Below, one piece after another: positions 34,438 to 45,159 of a stretch of DNA of 64,000 bases. Within the stretch, counting starts at the first letter, position 1. Every line of letters begins with the position of its first letter. The stretch lies in assembly GCA_030041375.1 (NCBI GenBank), contig JASHOA010000039.1, positions 1-64,000 of the forward strand. Reading direction: 5' to 3'. A program made the position numbers and the translations under genes. Origin of the DNA: Acetobacteraceae bacterium. Lineage in GTDB: Bacteria; Pseudomonadota; Alphaproteobacteria; Acetobacterales; Acetobacteraceae. The notes beneath the pieces are model-generated. The model had not been told where the DNA came from. It worked only from the letters and a program-made list of their open reading frames with translations, and ran no database searches.

Positions 34438-35187
34438 ATGACGGAGAGGCTTGCCGGCAAGACTGCCTTCGTCACCGCCGCCGCCCAGGGCATTGGCCGC
34501 GCCACCGTGCGCGCCTTCGCCGCCGAAGGCGCGCGTGTTGTCGCAACCGACGTCGATCTCCCGAAACTCGCAGACCTTGCCGGCGCGAACGTCAAGGTCG
34601 GCAAACTCGACTGCACGGACGCCGCCGCGATCGCGGCCGCCGCTGCCGAAAGCGGCCCGATCGACATCCTCTTCAACTGTGCCGGCTTCGTCCATCAAGG
34701 CACCATCCTTGAGGCGACGGAAGCGGAATGGGCGTTCGCCTTCGATCTCAACGTCCGCTCCATGTTTCGCACCATCCGCGCCTTCCTGCCCGGCATGCTG
34801 GCCAGGGGCGGCGGCGCCATCGTCAACATCTCCTCTGCCGCGGGCAGCATCAAAGGCGCGCCGAACCGCTGCATCTACGGCGCCACCAAGGCGGCCGTCA
34901 TCGGCCTCACCAAGGCGGTCGCCGCCGACTTCGTCACCCGCGGCGTCCGCTGCAACTGCATCTGCCCCGGCACCGTTGCCACCCCGAGCCTTGAGGTGCG
35001 AATCGCCGCCAATGCCGCCGCAACCGGCGCGCCCGAAGCTGCCCGCGCTGCCTACATTTCGCGCCAGGCGATGGGCCGGTTCGGCACGCCCGAGGAAATT
35101 GCCGCCCTGGCCGTCTACCTGGCGAGCGACGAATCAGCCTTCGTCACCGGCCAGGCGATCGTCATCGATGGCGGCTGGACCATCTGA
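34438..35187 (+). CDS. SDR, 2-keto-3-deoxy-L-fuconate dehydrogenase-like
   Basis: A 249-residue NAD-dependent dehydrogenase. The cofactor motif TAAAQGIG is followed by NCAGFVHQGTILEATEAEW, LNVRSMFRTIRAFLPGML, Ser of NISSAAGS and YGATK. This combination is typical of 2-keto-3-deoxy-L-fuconate 4-dehydrogenases. The product should be a 2,4-diketo-3-deoxy acid, the substrate of the hydrolase encoded next. It starts 15 bp after the dehydratase. Confidence 0.85.
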   Translation: MTERLAGKTAFVTAAAQGIGRATVRAFAAEGARVVATDVDLPKLADLAGANVKVGKLDCTDAAAIAAAAAESGPIDILFNCAGFVHQGTILEATEAEWAFAFDLNVRSMFRTIRAFLPGMLARGGGAIVNISSAAGSIKGAPNRCIYGATKAAVIGLTKAVAADFVTRGVRCNCICPGTVATPSLEVRIAANAAATGAPEAARAAYISRQAMGRFGTPEEIAALAVYLASDESAFVTGQAIVIDGGWTI

Positions 35188-35238
35188 CCCGCCACGCACC
35201 TCCGCTCTCAACCGATCTTTCGACGAAAGGAAAACGCC

Positions 35239-36084
35239 ATGAAGCTGTTGCGCTACGGAGCCAAGGGGGCGGAGAAGCCGGGTCTCTGCGACCCGGAGGG
35301 AGCGATCCGCGATCTTTCGGCCGTCGTCCCTGACATCGCCGGAGACGTGCTGACTGACGCGGGCCTCGCCCGCTTGAAGGCGCTCGACTGGAAGACGCTC
35401 CCCAAGGTCGCGGGCGCCCCGCGACTCGGCCCTCCGGTCGTCCGCCCGCTCAATTATTTCTGCATCGGCCTCAATTATGCCGACCACGCCGCCGAAACCA
35501 ACTCCCCCATTCCCAAGGAGCCGGTCGTCTTCCTGAAATCGCTCGGCGCCTACAGCGGTCCGAATGATGACGTGCGTCTGCCGCGCGGCTCGCACAAAAC
35601 CGACTGGGAGGTCGAACTCGGCGTCGTCATCGGCCGCGACGCTCATTACGTGCCGGAAGCCGATGCGCTCGGCTACGTCGCCGGCTATTGCATCTGCAAC
35701 GATGTCAGCGAGCGCGAATACCAGCTCGAGCGCGGCGGCACCTGGGACAAGGGCAAGGGCTGCGACAGCTTCGCTCCGACCGGTCCCTGGCTCGTCACGC
35801 GTGACGAGGTGCCCGATCCACAGGCGCTCGAAATGTGGTGCGATATTGACAGCACCCGCATGCAGCACGGCAATACCCGTACCATGATCTTCGGTGTTGC
35901 CAGGCTAGTCAGCTACATCAGTCAGATGATGACGCTGCACCAGGGCGACATCATCTCGACCGGCACACCGCCCGGTGTCGGGCAGGGCAAGAAGCCCACG
36001 CCGATCTTCCTCAAGCCAGGCCAGAGCATGCGGCTCGGCATCGCCGGGTTGGGCGAGCAGCAGACTCGCGTCGTCGCCGACTGA
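35239..36084 (+). CDS. FAH-family 2,4-diketo-3-deoxy-sugar-acid hydrolase
   Basis: A fumarylacetoacetase-fold hydrolase of 281 residues. The metal ligands are in the DWEVELGVVIG segment and in ICNDVSEREYQ. Other family blocks are NYFCIGLNYADHAAE and TGTPPGVGQGKKP. In the L-fucose/L-rhamnose non-phosphorylative pathways this family cleaves the diketo acid to pyruvate plus lactate or glycolate. AAAGGAAAA precedes the ATG. Older annotations of such proteins as ureidoglycolate lyase are less likely in this context. Confidence 0.86.
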   Translation: MKLLRYGAKGAEKPGLCDPEGAIRDLSAVVPDIAGDVLTDAGLARLKALDWKTLPKVAGAPRLGPPVVRPLNYFCIGLNYADHAAETNSPIPKEPVVFLKSLGAYSGPNDDVRLPRGSHKTDWEVELGVVIGRDAHYVPEADALGYVAGYCICNDVSEREYQLERGGTWDKGKGCDSFAPTGPWLVTRDEVPDPQALEMWCDIDSTRMQHGNTRTMIFGVARLVSYISQMMTLHQGDIISTGTPPGVGQGKKPTPIFLKPGQSMRLGIAGLGEQQTRVVAD

Positions 36085-36107
36085 CCCGCCTCGCTCCGAC
36101 TTCGCGC

Positions 36108-37571
36108 GTGCTCTGGCTGCTGATCGCGGCCGGAGTGGCTTTCCGCCTCGCGTTCGCGGCCTCGATCGGGCTCGGCATCGACGAAAGCTACGTCGTCGCC
36201 GCCGGGCGCAGTATTCGCCTCGGCTATTTCGACCACCCACCTGCCGTCTGGTGGCTCTCCTGGCTCGCCGCGCATGTCGCGGGAAGCGAGGCGCCGATCG
36301 TCGTGCGCCTGCCCTTCATCCTGCTGTTCGCGCTCTCGACTTGGCTGATGTTCCGCCTTGGCGCGGAACTCTTCTCGCCGCGTGCCGGTCTCTTCGCCGC
36401 AATCGTCTTCAACCTTTCGCCCCTCTTCGGTATCGCGTTCGGAACCTTCGTCCTGCCGGATGGGCCGCTGGCTGCCGCTCTGCTCACGGCCGCCCTTTTT
36501 CTTGCCTTAGCCCTCGAATCCGGCGGCGACAAATCCGTCCCCTGGTGGTTGTTGGCGGGCCTCGCCGCCGGCCTCGCCCTCTTCTCCAAATACAGTGCGA
36601 TCCTCGTTCTCGCCGGCGCCCTTCTCTATCTCGCGACGAGCCCGCGTCATTGCCACTGGCTCGCACGCCGCGAACCGTGGCTCGCCGGCCTGGTCGCATT
36701 GCTCATCTTCCTGCCGACCCTGATCTGGAACGCCTCACACGGCTGGACTTCGTTCGCATTTCAGGGCGGCCGCGCCTTGGGCCTCGCCTTTCATCCGCTC
36801 GCACCCGTCATCGTCTTCGCCGGCGAGGCGCTCTTCCTGCTGCCTTGGATCTGGCTGCCACTGGTCCTCTCCGCCTGGGGTGCCCTCCGCCGCGGGCCAG
36901 GCGCCTGGCAGGGCTGGCTTCTCCTCTGTCTCGCCGCGCCCGCCGTCCTGGTCTTCAGCGTCATTGCCCTCTGGGCGCACGGGCGTGTGCTCTTCCATTG
37001 GGCCGCACCCGGCTACCTGATGCTGTTTCCCCTGCTCGGAGCCGCAATCGAAAGGCGGCTTGCCGCCGGTGCACAGGTCGTCCGCCCTTGGCTGATCAGC
37101 ACCGCCTGTTTCGTCCTCGCCGCGACCGCTCTCGTCTCTTCGGAGGTCCGTTTCGACTGGCCCGTCTCACTCGCCATCCATTTTTCCCCCGGCCGCGATC
37201 CGACGCTGCAACTCAGGAACTGGCATGAACTGCGCACGGAACTCGCTGCCCGCCACCTGCTCGACCGTTCCGGTCTCGTCATCGGCACTGTCCGATGGCC
37301 AGACGCGGCCAAGATCGCCTATGCTCTCGGTCCCAACCTTCCCGTCGTCGTGCTCGGCCCGGAGCCGCACGAGTTCGGCCTTCAGCACCCGCTCGCCAGC
37401 TATCGCGGCCGGAACGTTCTGATCCTCGCGCCGGATGTCGGGCCGCACCGGATGATGGCCTCGTTCGGCAACCTCTTTGTGCAAATCGACGCGTTGCCGC
37501 CGCTCACCCTCTTTGAAGGCAGGCGTCCTCTGCTCATAATCCCGCTCTATCTCGGCCACGCTCTTCGCTGA
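36108..37571 (+). CDS. ArnT-like integral membrane glycosyltransferase (GT83/PMT type)
   Basis: A 487-residue polytopic membrane protein with about ten or more hydrophobic segments and a short soluble C-terminus. The catalytic acidic pair is at the end of the first helix (GLGIDESYVVAAGR), followed by LGYFDHPPAVWWLSW, both typical of undecaprenyl-phosphate-sugar transferases. The start is a GTG 23 bp after the hydrolase gene, without a clear ribosome site. The probable acceptor is lipid A, another glycolipid or a protein; not resolved. Confidence 0.82.
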   Translation: MLWLLIAAGVAFRLAFAASIGLGIDESYVVAAGRSIRLGYFDHPPAVWWLSWLAAHVAGSEAPIVVRLPFILLFALSTWLMFRLGAELFSPRAGLFAAIVFNLSPLFGIAFGTFVLPDGPLAAALLTAALFLALALESGGDKSVPWWLLAGLAAGLALFSKYSAILVLAGALLYLATSPRHCHWLARREPWLAGLVALLIFLPTLIWNASHGWTSFAFQGGRALGLAFHPLAPVIVFAGEALFLLPWIWLPLVLSAWGALRRGPGAWQGWLLLCLAAPAVLVFSVIALWAHGRVLFHWAAPGYLMLFPLLGAAIERRLAAGAQVVRPWLISTACFVLAATALVSSEVRFDWPVSLAIHFSPGRDPTLQLRNWHELRTELAARHLLDRSGLVIGTVRWPDAAKIAYALGPNLPVVVLGPEPHEFGLQHPLASYRGRNVLILAPDVGPHRMMASFGNLFVQIDALPPLTLFEGRRPLLIIPLYLGHALR

Positions 37572-37577
37572 TCCCAC

Positions 37578-38786
37578 ATGCCCGGCGACCCCTCTCCCCG
37601 TTTCTCTCCTCGCAGCCTCGCCGTGCAGGCGCTCGGCCATATCGACGAATCGAGCCGCGCCCTCGTGCCGCCGATCCATCTCTCCACCACCTACATCCGC
37701 GACCCCGACAACCAATACCGCAGCGGCAACTCCTATGGCCGCCCCGACAACCCGAGCGTGCGCGAAGCCGAGGCGATCATCGCCATGCTGGAAGCGGCAC
37801 CTGCGGCAATGCTGTTTGGCTCCGGAATGTCCGCCGCAACCGCCCTTTTTCTCTCCCTCGAACCGGGTGCGCACGTGATCGTGCCGGAGGTGATGTACTG
37901 GGGGCTCCGCGCCTGGCTCGTCACCAATGCCCGGGCGTTCGGCCTGCTCATCGAACCGGTGGATGCAAGCCGCTCCGAAGCCATCGCGGCTGCGCTCCGC
38001 CCCGGCGCGACCCGCCTTGTCTGGCTCGAAACGCCTGCCAACCCGCTCTGGACCATCACCGACATCGCCGCCGTGGCCGCCCTTGCCCACGGGGCCGGCG
38101 CACTGGTCGCTGTCGATTCCACCTGTGCGACGCCCGTCTTCACCCGCCCGCTCGCGCTGGGCGCCGACCTCGTCATGCATGCCGCGACGAAATATCTGAA
38201 CGGTCATTCCGATGTCGTTGCCGGCGCCCTCGTCACCGCTCGCGAAGACGATCTCTGGGCCCGCGTCCGCCGCACCCGCACCATGCTCGGCCAAATTCTT
38301 GGCCCGCTCGAAACCTATCTGCTCATTCGCGGCATGCGCACGCTCGACCTCCGCGTCCGCGCGGCCGCCACCAGCGCGATGGAACTGGCGCTTCGCCTTT
38401 CCAACCACCCTGCGCTCGCCGCGGTGCTCTATCCCGGACTGCAGGCGCATCCCGGCCACGCCGTCGCTGCCCGGCAGATGGTGGGCGGCTTCGGCGGCAT
38501 GCTCTCGATTCGCCTACGTGCCGGAGAGGCCGCCGCGATCGCCACCGCCGCCAAGACCCGCCTTTGGAAGCGCGCGACTTCGCTGGGAGGCGTAGAAAGC
38601 CTGATCGAGCATCGCGCCTCGGTCGAGGGGCCGGATTCGCCCTGCCCCTCGGACCTCCTCAGGCTCTCCGTCGGCATCGAGGATGTCGAGGATCTCTACG
38701 CAGACATCGATCAAGCCTTGCGCGCTGCTGGCCCGCGATCGCCCGAGGCGGAATCGTCGGAGGGCGTGAACCGCGGGCTCGAATAA
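37578..38786 (+). CDS. Cys/Met metabolism PLP enzyme (cystathionine beta-lyase-like), C-terminus supplied by a repeat
   Basis: A fold-type I PLP enzyme of 402 residues. The PLP lysine is in HAATKYLNGHSDVVAG. The phosphate-binding GSGMSAATA and LVWLETPANPLW are also present. It cleaves or forms thioether amino acids; the precise member (MetC, MetB, MetZ) is uncertain. The natural end appears to be near DIDQALRAAG. The last ~18 residues (GPRSPEAESSEGVNRGLE) come from repeat copy 3, whose linker provides the TAA stop. Confidence 0.85.
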   Translation: MPGDPSPRFSPRSLAVQALGHIDESSRALVPPIHLSTTYIRDPDNQYRSGNSYGRPDNPSVREAEAIIAMLEAAPAAMLFGSGMSAATALFLSLEPGAHVIVPEVMYWGLRAWLVTNARAFGLLIEPVDASRSEAIAAALRPGATRLVWLETPANPLWTITDIAAVAALAHGAGALVAVDSTCATPVFTRPLALGADLVMHAATKYLNGHSDVVAGALVTAREDDLWARVRRTRTMLGQILGPLETYLLIRGMRTLDLRVRAAATSAMELALRLSNHPALAAVLYPGLQAHPGHAVAARQMVGGFGGMLSIRLRAGEAAAIATAAKTRLWKRATSLGGVESLIEHRASVEGPDSPCPSDLLRLSVGIEDVEDLYADIDQALRAAGPRSPEAESSEGVNRGLE

Positions 38787-38832
38787 ACCGCGAAACCCGT
38801 GTCGGGCTGACTGTGCAGCCGGACACGGGTCT
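38731..38832 (+). repeat. dispersed double-hairpin repeat, copy 3 (inside the 3' end of a gene)
   Basis: Hairpin A arms are GCCCGCG (38731-38737) with CGCGGGC (38772-38778). Hairpin B arms are 38795-38808 with 38817-38830, with one mismatch. The linker CGAATAAACCGCG equals copy 2. The first 56 bp are translated as the tail of the PLP enzyme, and the linker's TAA ends the frame. Confidence 0.85.
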
Positions 38833-38839
38833 CGTAAGG

Positions 38840-38860
38840 CGCCCCGCCTTGTGCGGGGCG
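38840..38860 (+). repeat. GC-rich hairpin after repeat copy 3
   Basis: The arms CGCCCCGC and GCGGGGCG form a perfect 8-bp stem with a 5-nt loop, 54 bp after the PLP-enzyme stop. No T-run follows. It may act as a 3' transcript end together with the repeat hairpins. Confidence 0.45.
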
Positions 38861-38911
38861 TGAAACGCCACATTTATGGGCTACCGCCTGACAGCCCTCG
38901 GGAACGACCTC

Positions 38912-39847
38912 ATGGACCTCATCATCGGCCAGAAACCAGGGACCGCTGCTGCCGCGCCGGCCATGATCGTCGAAGGGGATCAGAAAACCTTCATGAAGGA
39001 GGTCGTCGAGGCCTCGCGCACCGTTCCCGTGCTGGTCGATTTCTGGGCAACCTGGTGCGGCCCTTGCAAGCAGCTCACGCCAACGCTCGAGAAGGTTGTC
39101 CGTGCCGCTGCCGGGCGGGTCAAGCTCGTCAAGATCGACATCGACAAGAATCGGGCCCTCGTCCAGCAGCTCGCAAGCCTCGGCCTGCCGCTGCAATCTG
39201 TGCCCACCGTCGCCGCGTTCTGGCAGGGCCAGATCGCCGATATCTTTCAAGGAGCGTTGCCCGAATCGGAGGTCAAGCACTTCGTCGAAGATATCCTGAG
39301 GAACGCGGGCGGAGCCATGCCCGGCGCCGAGGTGCTGCCTGCCGCCAAGGCCGCCCTCGAGAAAGGCAATGCAGCCGAGGCTGCGAGCCTGTTCGCCGAG
39401 GTGGTGGCGACAGACGGAGAGAACGCTGAGGCCTGGGGTGGGCTGATCCGCGCGGAGCTTGCCGCCGGCAATGAAGCGGCTGCCCGGGAGGCTCTCCAGT
39501 CCGTTCCGCCCGGCTTGGCCGAACATGCCGAGATTGCCGGCGCCCGCTCTGCCCTCGCCCTTGCCGCGGAAGGTCGCAAGGCGACTGCGGAGCTCAAGAA
39601 TCTGGAGCAGCGGCTCACCGTCAACCCGGCCGACTTCGAAGCCCGCTACGATCTGGCAACGGCGCTCAACGCGCTCGGCAGGCGCGAAGAGGCTGCCGAC
39701 GCCCTCTTGGAGATCATGCGTCGCGACCGTGCCTGGCGCGACGATGCAGCGCGCCTGCAGCTCCTGAAATTCTTCGAAGCCTGGGGCTTTGATGATCCCG
39801 CCACCATGGTGGCGCGGCGCAAGCTTTCCGCGCTGCTCTTCCGCTGA
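38912..39847 (+). CDS. thioredoxin-domain protein with TPR-like C-terminus (YbbN/CnoX-like)
   Basis: A cytoplasmic chaperone-type protein of 311 residues. The thioredoxin domain (about 20-125) has the full active site WCGPCKQL; some YbbN relatives lack one or both Cys. The rest is Ala-rich helical repeats (AAKAALEKGNAAEAASLFAE). The ATG at 38912 (MDLIIGQKPG) matches the family start and follows GGGAA. The earlier ATG at 38876 adds 12 residues close to the repeat. It overlaps the LON-domain gene by one base. Confidence 0.87.
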   Translation: MDLIIGQKPGTAAAAPAMIVEGDQKTFMKEVVEASRTVPVLVDFWATWCGPCKQLTPTLEKVVRAAAGRVKLVKIDIDKNRALVQQLASLGLPLQSVPTVAAFWQGQIADIFQGALPESEVKHFVEDILRNAGGAMPGAEVLPAAKAALEKGNAAEAASLFAEVVATDGENAEAWGGLIRAELAAGNEAAAREALQSVPPGLAEHAEIAGARSALALAAEGRKATAELKNLEQRLTVNPADFEARYDLATALNALGRREEAADALLEIMRRDRAWRDDAARLQLLKFFEAWGFDDPATMVARRKLSALLFR

Positions 39848-40518
39848 TGCCCGCACTCTCGCAGCGCCTCGCCAGGCTGCCGAGAGAGTTTGCGATCTTC
39901 CCGCTTTCCGGCGCCCTGCTCCTGCCGCATGCCCGGCTGCCGCTCAATATCTTCGAGCCGCGCTACCTTGCCATGACCGAGGATGCGCTTGGCGAGGGCC
40001 GCATGTTCGGCATGATCCAGCCGGATCCCTCGCATGCCGAACTGCCCACCGGGCCAGCCCTCTTCGCCGTTGGATGCCTTGGTCGGATCACCGCCTTCAG
40101 CGAAACCGATGACGGTCGCTACCTGATCACGTTGACCGGGCTCATCCGGTTCCGCATCGAGCAGGAAATCGAAATGCGGCGCGGCTATCGGCGCCTCCGC
40201 GCCGATCTGGCCACATTCGCCCATGACCTGCGCACCCCCGAAGCGGTAAAGGTCGAGCGCGAGCCGATGCTCGCGGCGCTGAAGAGCTATCTCACCGTGC
40301 GCAGCCTCGGGGCGGACTGGAAGGCGCTGGAGGCTCTGCCAGAAGAGCGGCTGGTCGGCACGCTCAGCATGCTCTGCCCTTTCTCCGCAACCGAGAAGCA
40401 GGCACTGCTCGAGGCGCCGACCGAGGCGGCCCGCGCCGAGACCCTGCTGACACTGCTGCGCATGAACGCCTATACGCCACCGGGCGGCAGCACCGAAAAA
40501 ACGCCACTTGCGAGCTGA
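39847..40518 (+). CDS. LON substrate-binding-domain protein
   Basis: A 223-residue protein with the N-terminal domain of Lon protease only: [20 protein letters not shown], then [11 protein letters not shown], followed by a helical part. There is no AAA+ or protease domain, and this stand-alone form is common. It is regularly found after YbbN-like genes in alphaproteobacteria, as here, which suggests a shared proteostasis role. Start and preceding stop overlap (TGATG). Confidence 0.88.
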   Translation: MPALSQRLARLPREFAIFPLSGALLLPHARLPLNIFEPRYLAMTEDALGEGRMFGMIQPDPSHAELPTGPALFAVGCLGRITAFSETDDGRYLITLTGLIRFRIEQEIEMRRGYRRLRADLATFAHDLRTPEAVKVEREPMLAALKSYLTVRSLGADWKALEALPEERLVGTLSMLCPFSATEKQALLEAPTEAARAETLLTLLRMNAYTPPGGSTEKTPLAS

Positions 40519-40522
40519 CATC

Positions 40523-40711
40523 ATGAGCGGGTCCAAAGTCCCGATCGATCCCCGGCTGCTCGAGATACTGGTCTGCCCCCTGACCAAGGGGCCGCTCGAA
40601 TATGACCGCACCAACAACGAGCTGATCAGCCGCAAGGCCGGGCTCGCCTATCCGATCCGTGATGGCATCCCGATCATGCTGCCGGACGAGGCCCGCAAGC
40701 TCGAGGACTGA
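40523..40711 (+). CDS. Trm112-family zinc-ribbon-like small protein
   Basis: A protein of 62 residues starting [20 protein letters not shown]. It has one CP motif in [16 protein letters not shown] and the [18 protein letters not shown] block typical of UPF0434/Trm112-like proteins. In eukaryotes and archaea Trm112 activates methyltransferases. The bacterial role is unclear. The gene sits 4 bp after the LON-domain gene. Confidence 0.85.
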   Translation: MSGSKVPIDPRLLEILVCPLTKGPLEYDRTNNELISRKAGLAYPIRDGIPIMLPDEARKLED

Positions 40712-40714
40712 GCC

Positions 40715-41062
40715 GTGCCGCTGCCGACCGAAATCCACCTCCGCCGCGCCGAGAAGATACTCGAAATCACCTTCGATGACGGCAAGCGTTTCCGCCTGCC
40801 GGCCGAATATCTGCGCGTGGAGAGCCCGAGTGCAGAGGTACAGGGGCACAGCCCCGAGCAGAGGCAACTCGTCACCGGGCGAAAGGATGTCGGGATCATC
40901 GGCCTCGAGCCGGTCGGCAACTACGCGGTCAGACTGAAATTCGACGACCTGCACGAGACCGGCATCTATTCCTGGGAATATCTTTACCTGCTTGGGCAAC
41001 AGCAGAAAGAGCGCTGGGCGAACTATCTGCTCCGGCTGGCCGAGCAGGGGTTCGTGCGTTGA
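40715..41062 (+). CDS. DUF971 / gamma-butyrobetaine-hydroxylase-like N-terminal domain protein
   Basis: A protein of 115 residues, GTG start, with [20 protein letters not shown] and [20 protein letters not shown], then WEYLYLLG. This is the GBBH-like domain alone, often found near Fe-S or proteostasis genes in proteobacteria. Its stop lies within the -35 element of the rplU promoter. Confidence 0.87.
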   Translation: MPLPTEIHLRRAEKILEITFDDGKRFRLPAEYLRVESPSAEVQGHSPEQRQLVTGRKDVGIIGLEPVGNYAVRLKFDDLHETGIYSWEYLYLLGQQQKERWANYLLRLAEQGFVR

Positions 41063-41086
41063 CTTTGCGCCCCAAGGCCCTATACC
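41059..41086 (+). promoter_or_regulatory. sigma-70-type promoter for the rplU-rpmA-obgE-proBA block
   Basis: The -35 TTGACT (41059-41064) and -10 TATACC (41081-41086) are separated by 16 bp. This matches the alphaproteobacterial housekeeping consensus well and stands about 48 bp upstream of the rplU ATG. It overlaps the stop of the preceding gene. Confidence 0.65.
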
Positions 41087-41134
41087 GCGGCGCTCGGTTT
41101 TGCGCAGATGGGACACGACGGGGCGGCAAAGCGA

Positions 41135-41453
41135 ATGTTTGCGATCGTGCGTTCGGGGGGTAAGCAGTATCGCGTCCGCCCGCAGTCCATTTTGAAAGTG
41201 GAAAAGATTGCCGTGGACGAGGGAACGACCGTCGTCCTCGACGAGGTGCTCGCGATGGGCACGGACGAGGCGGTGACGCTGGGGCATCCGCTGGTCTCGG
41301 GGGCTTCGGTGACGGCCGTCGTTCTTTCCCAGGAAAGAGAAGACAAGGTTCTGATCTTGAAGAAAAGACGGCGGAAGAATAGCCGGCGGAAGCAAGGTCA
41401 CCGCCAGGCGGTAACGGTGCTCAGGGTGGGCGAGATTCGGAAGGAGGAGCGGG

Positions 41454-41464
<11 letters not shown>
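41135..41464 (+). CDS. rplU: 50S ribosomal protein L21
   Basis: A protein of 109 residues with the L21 signature: [29 protein letters not shown], and the basic [16 protein letters not shown] followed by VTVLRVGEI. It binds 23S rRNA. The ATG at 41135 matches family starts. An upstream frame to 41108 is not conserved. It overlaps rpmA by 11 bp, an unusual but coupled arrangement. Confidence 0.95.
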
Positions 41465-43858
<2,394 letters not shown>

Positions 43859-43862
<4 letters not shown>

Positions 43863-45124
43863 CCGCGGGGGCGGACAGATGCGCCGAGCTGGTGCGCACG
43901 ATGGCGGAAGCGGCGCGGAGCGCAGCACGCGTGCTGGCCGCCGCCGAGGCCGTCCGGCGGGACCGGGCGCTGCGTGAAGCGGCGCGGGCGATCAGAGCGG
44001 GGCGGGCTTCGATCCTCAAGGCAAATGAGAAGGATCTTGCCAGGGCAGCAGGGACCACAGCGGCATTTCGCGACCGGTTGACGCTGGATGCGGCACGGGT
44101 CGAGGCGATGGCGAAAGGGCTCGAAGCGATCGCGGAACTGCCCGATCCCCTGGCGCGCGATATGGGAGAATGGACGCGTCCGAACGGGCTCAAAATCCGC
44201 CGCGTGCCGCAACCGATCGGGGTGATCGGGATCATCTATGAGAGCCGCCCGAACGTGGGGGCGGACGCGGCGGGGCTCTGCGTGAAGGCAGGCAACACGG
44301 CGATCCTGCGCGGGGGCTCGGAGAGTTTCGAGAGCGGACGCGCGATCGGGCGGGCGGTCGCGGAGGGGCTGGCGGCGGCAAGGCTGCCCGTCGGCGCGGT
44401 GCAGAACGCCCCGACGGCAGAGCGGGCGTTTGTCGGGGCGATGCTGGCAGCCGGCGGGCAAATCGATCTCGTCGTGCCACGCGGTGGCCGAAGCCTCGTC
44501 GAGCGGGTGGAGCGGGAGGCCAGGATGCCGGTGCTGGCGCACGCTGAGGGACTCTGCCACACCTATGTGCACCGCGCGGCAGACGGGGAAATGGCGCGGC
44601 GGGTGGTCACCAACGCGAAGATGCGCCGGCCGGGAATTTGCGGGGCGACCGAGACGCTCCTGATCGACGCGGAAATCGCGCCGGGGCTGCTGGGGCCGAT
44701 CGTTGCGGATTTGGCCGGCCTCGGCTGCCGCTTCCGCGCCGACGAGCGGGCGCGGGCGATCATGCCGAGCCTGCCGGCGGCAGAGCCAGGCGATTTCGAC
44801 ACCGAGTGGCTGGATGCGGTGCTGTCGATTGCGGTGGTGGACGATCTCGAAGCGGCGCTTCGGCATATCGCACAACATGGAAGCAGCCATACCGAGGCGA
44901 TCATCACCGAGGACGAGACGGCGGCGGCGGCATTTTTCCGCGGCGTCGATTCGGCGGTCGCGCTGTGGAACGCATCGACGCAGTTCTGCGACGGGGGCGA
45001 ATTCGGATTTGGGGCCGAGATCGGGATTGCGACCGGGCGGGTGCATGCGCGGGGACCTGTCGGGCTCGAGCAACTGACGACCTATCGGTACCTGGTTTCC
45101 GGTGCGGGACAGGTTCGGCCCTGA
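43859..45124 (+). CDS. proA: glutamate-5-semialdehyde dehydrogenase
   Basis: NADPH-dependent reductase of 421 residues, second step of proline synthesis. Recognisable blocks are [46 protein letters not shown] and the active-site Cys region [10 protein letters not shown]. The C-terminal [15 protein letters not shown] motif is intact. It starts in an ATGA overlap with proB and is followed by the nadD-rsfS fusion. Confidence 0.95.
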
Positions 45125-45159
45125 GGCAACCGTCACCGTTCGGCGATCGGCAGAGGCGG

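Noticed and set aside
26269-38832. The three double-hairpin repeats as a CRISPR array
   Set aside because: The copies are kilobases apart, differ in orientation and have no regular spacers or cas genes.
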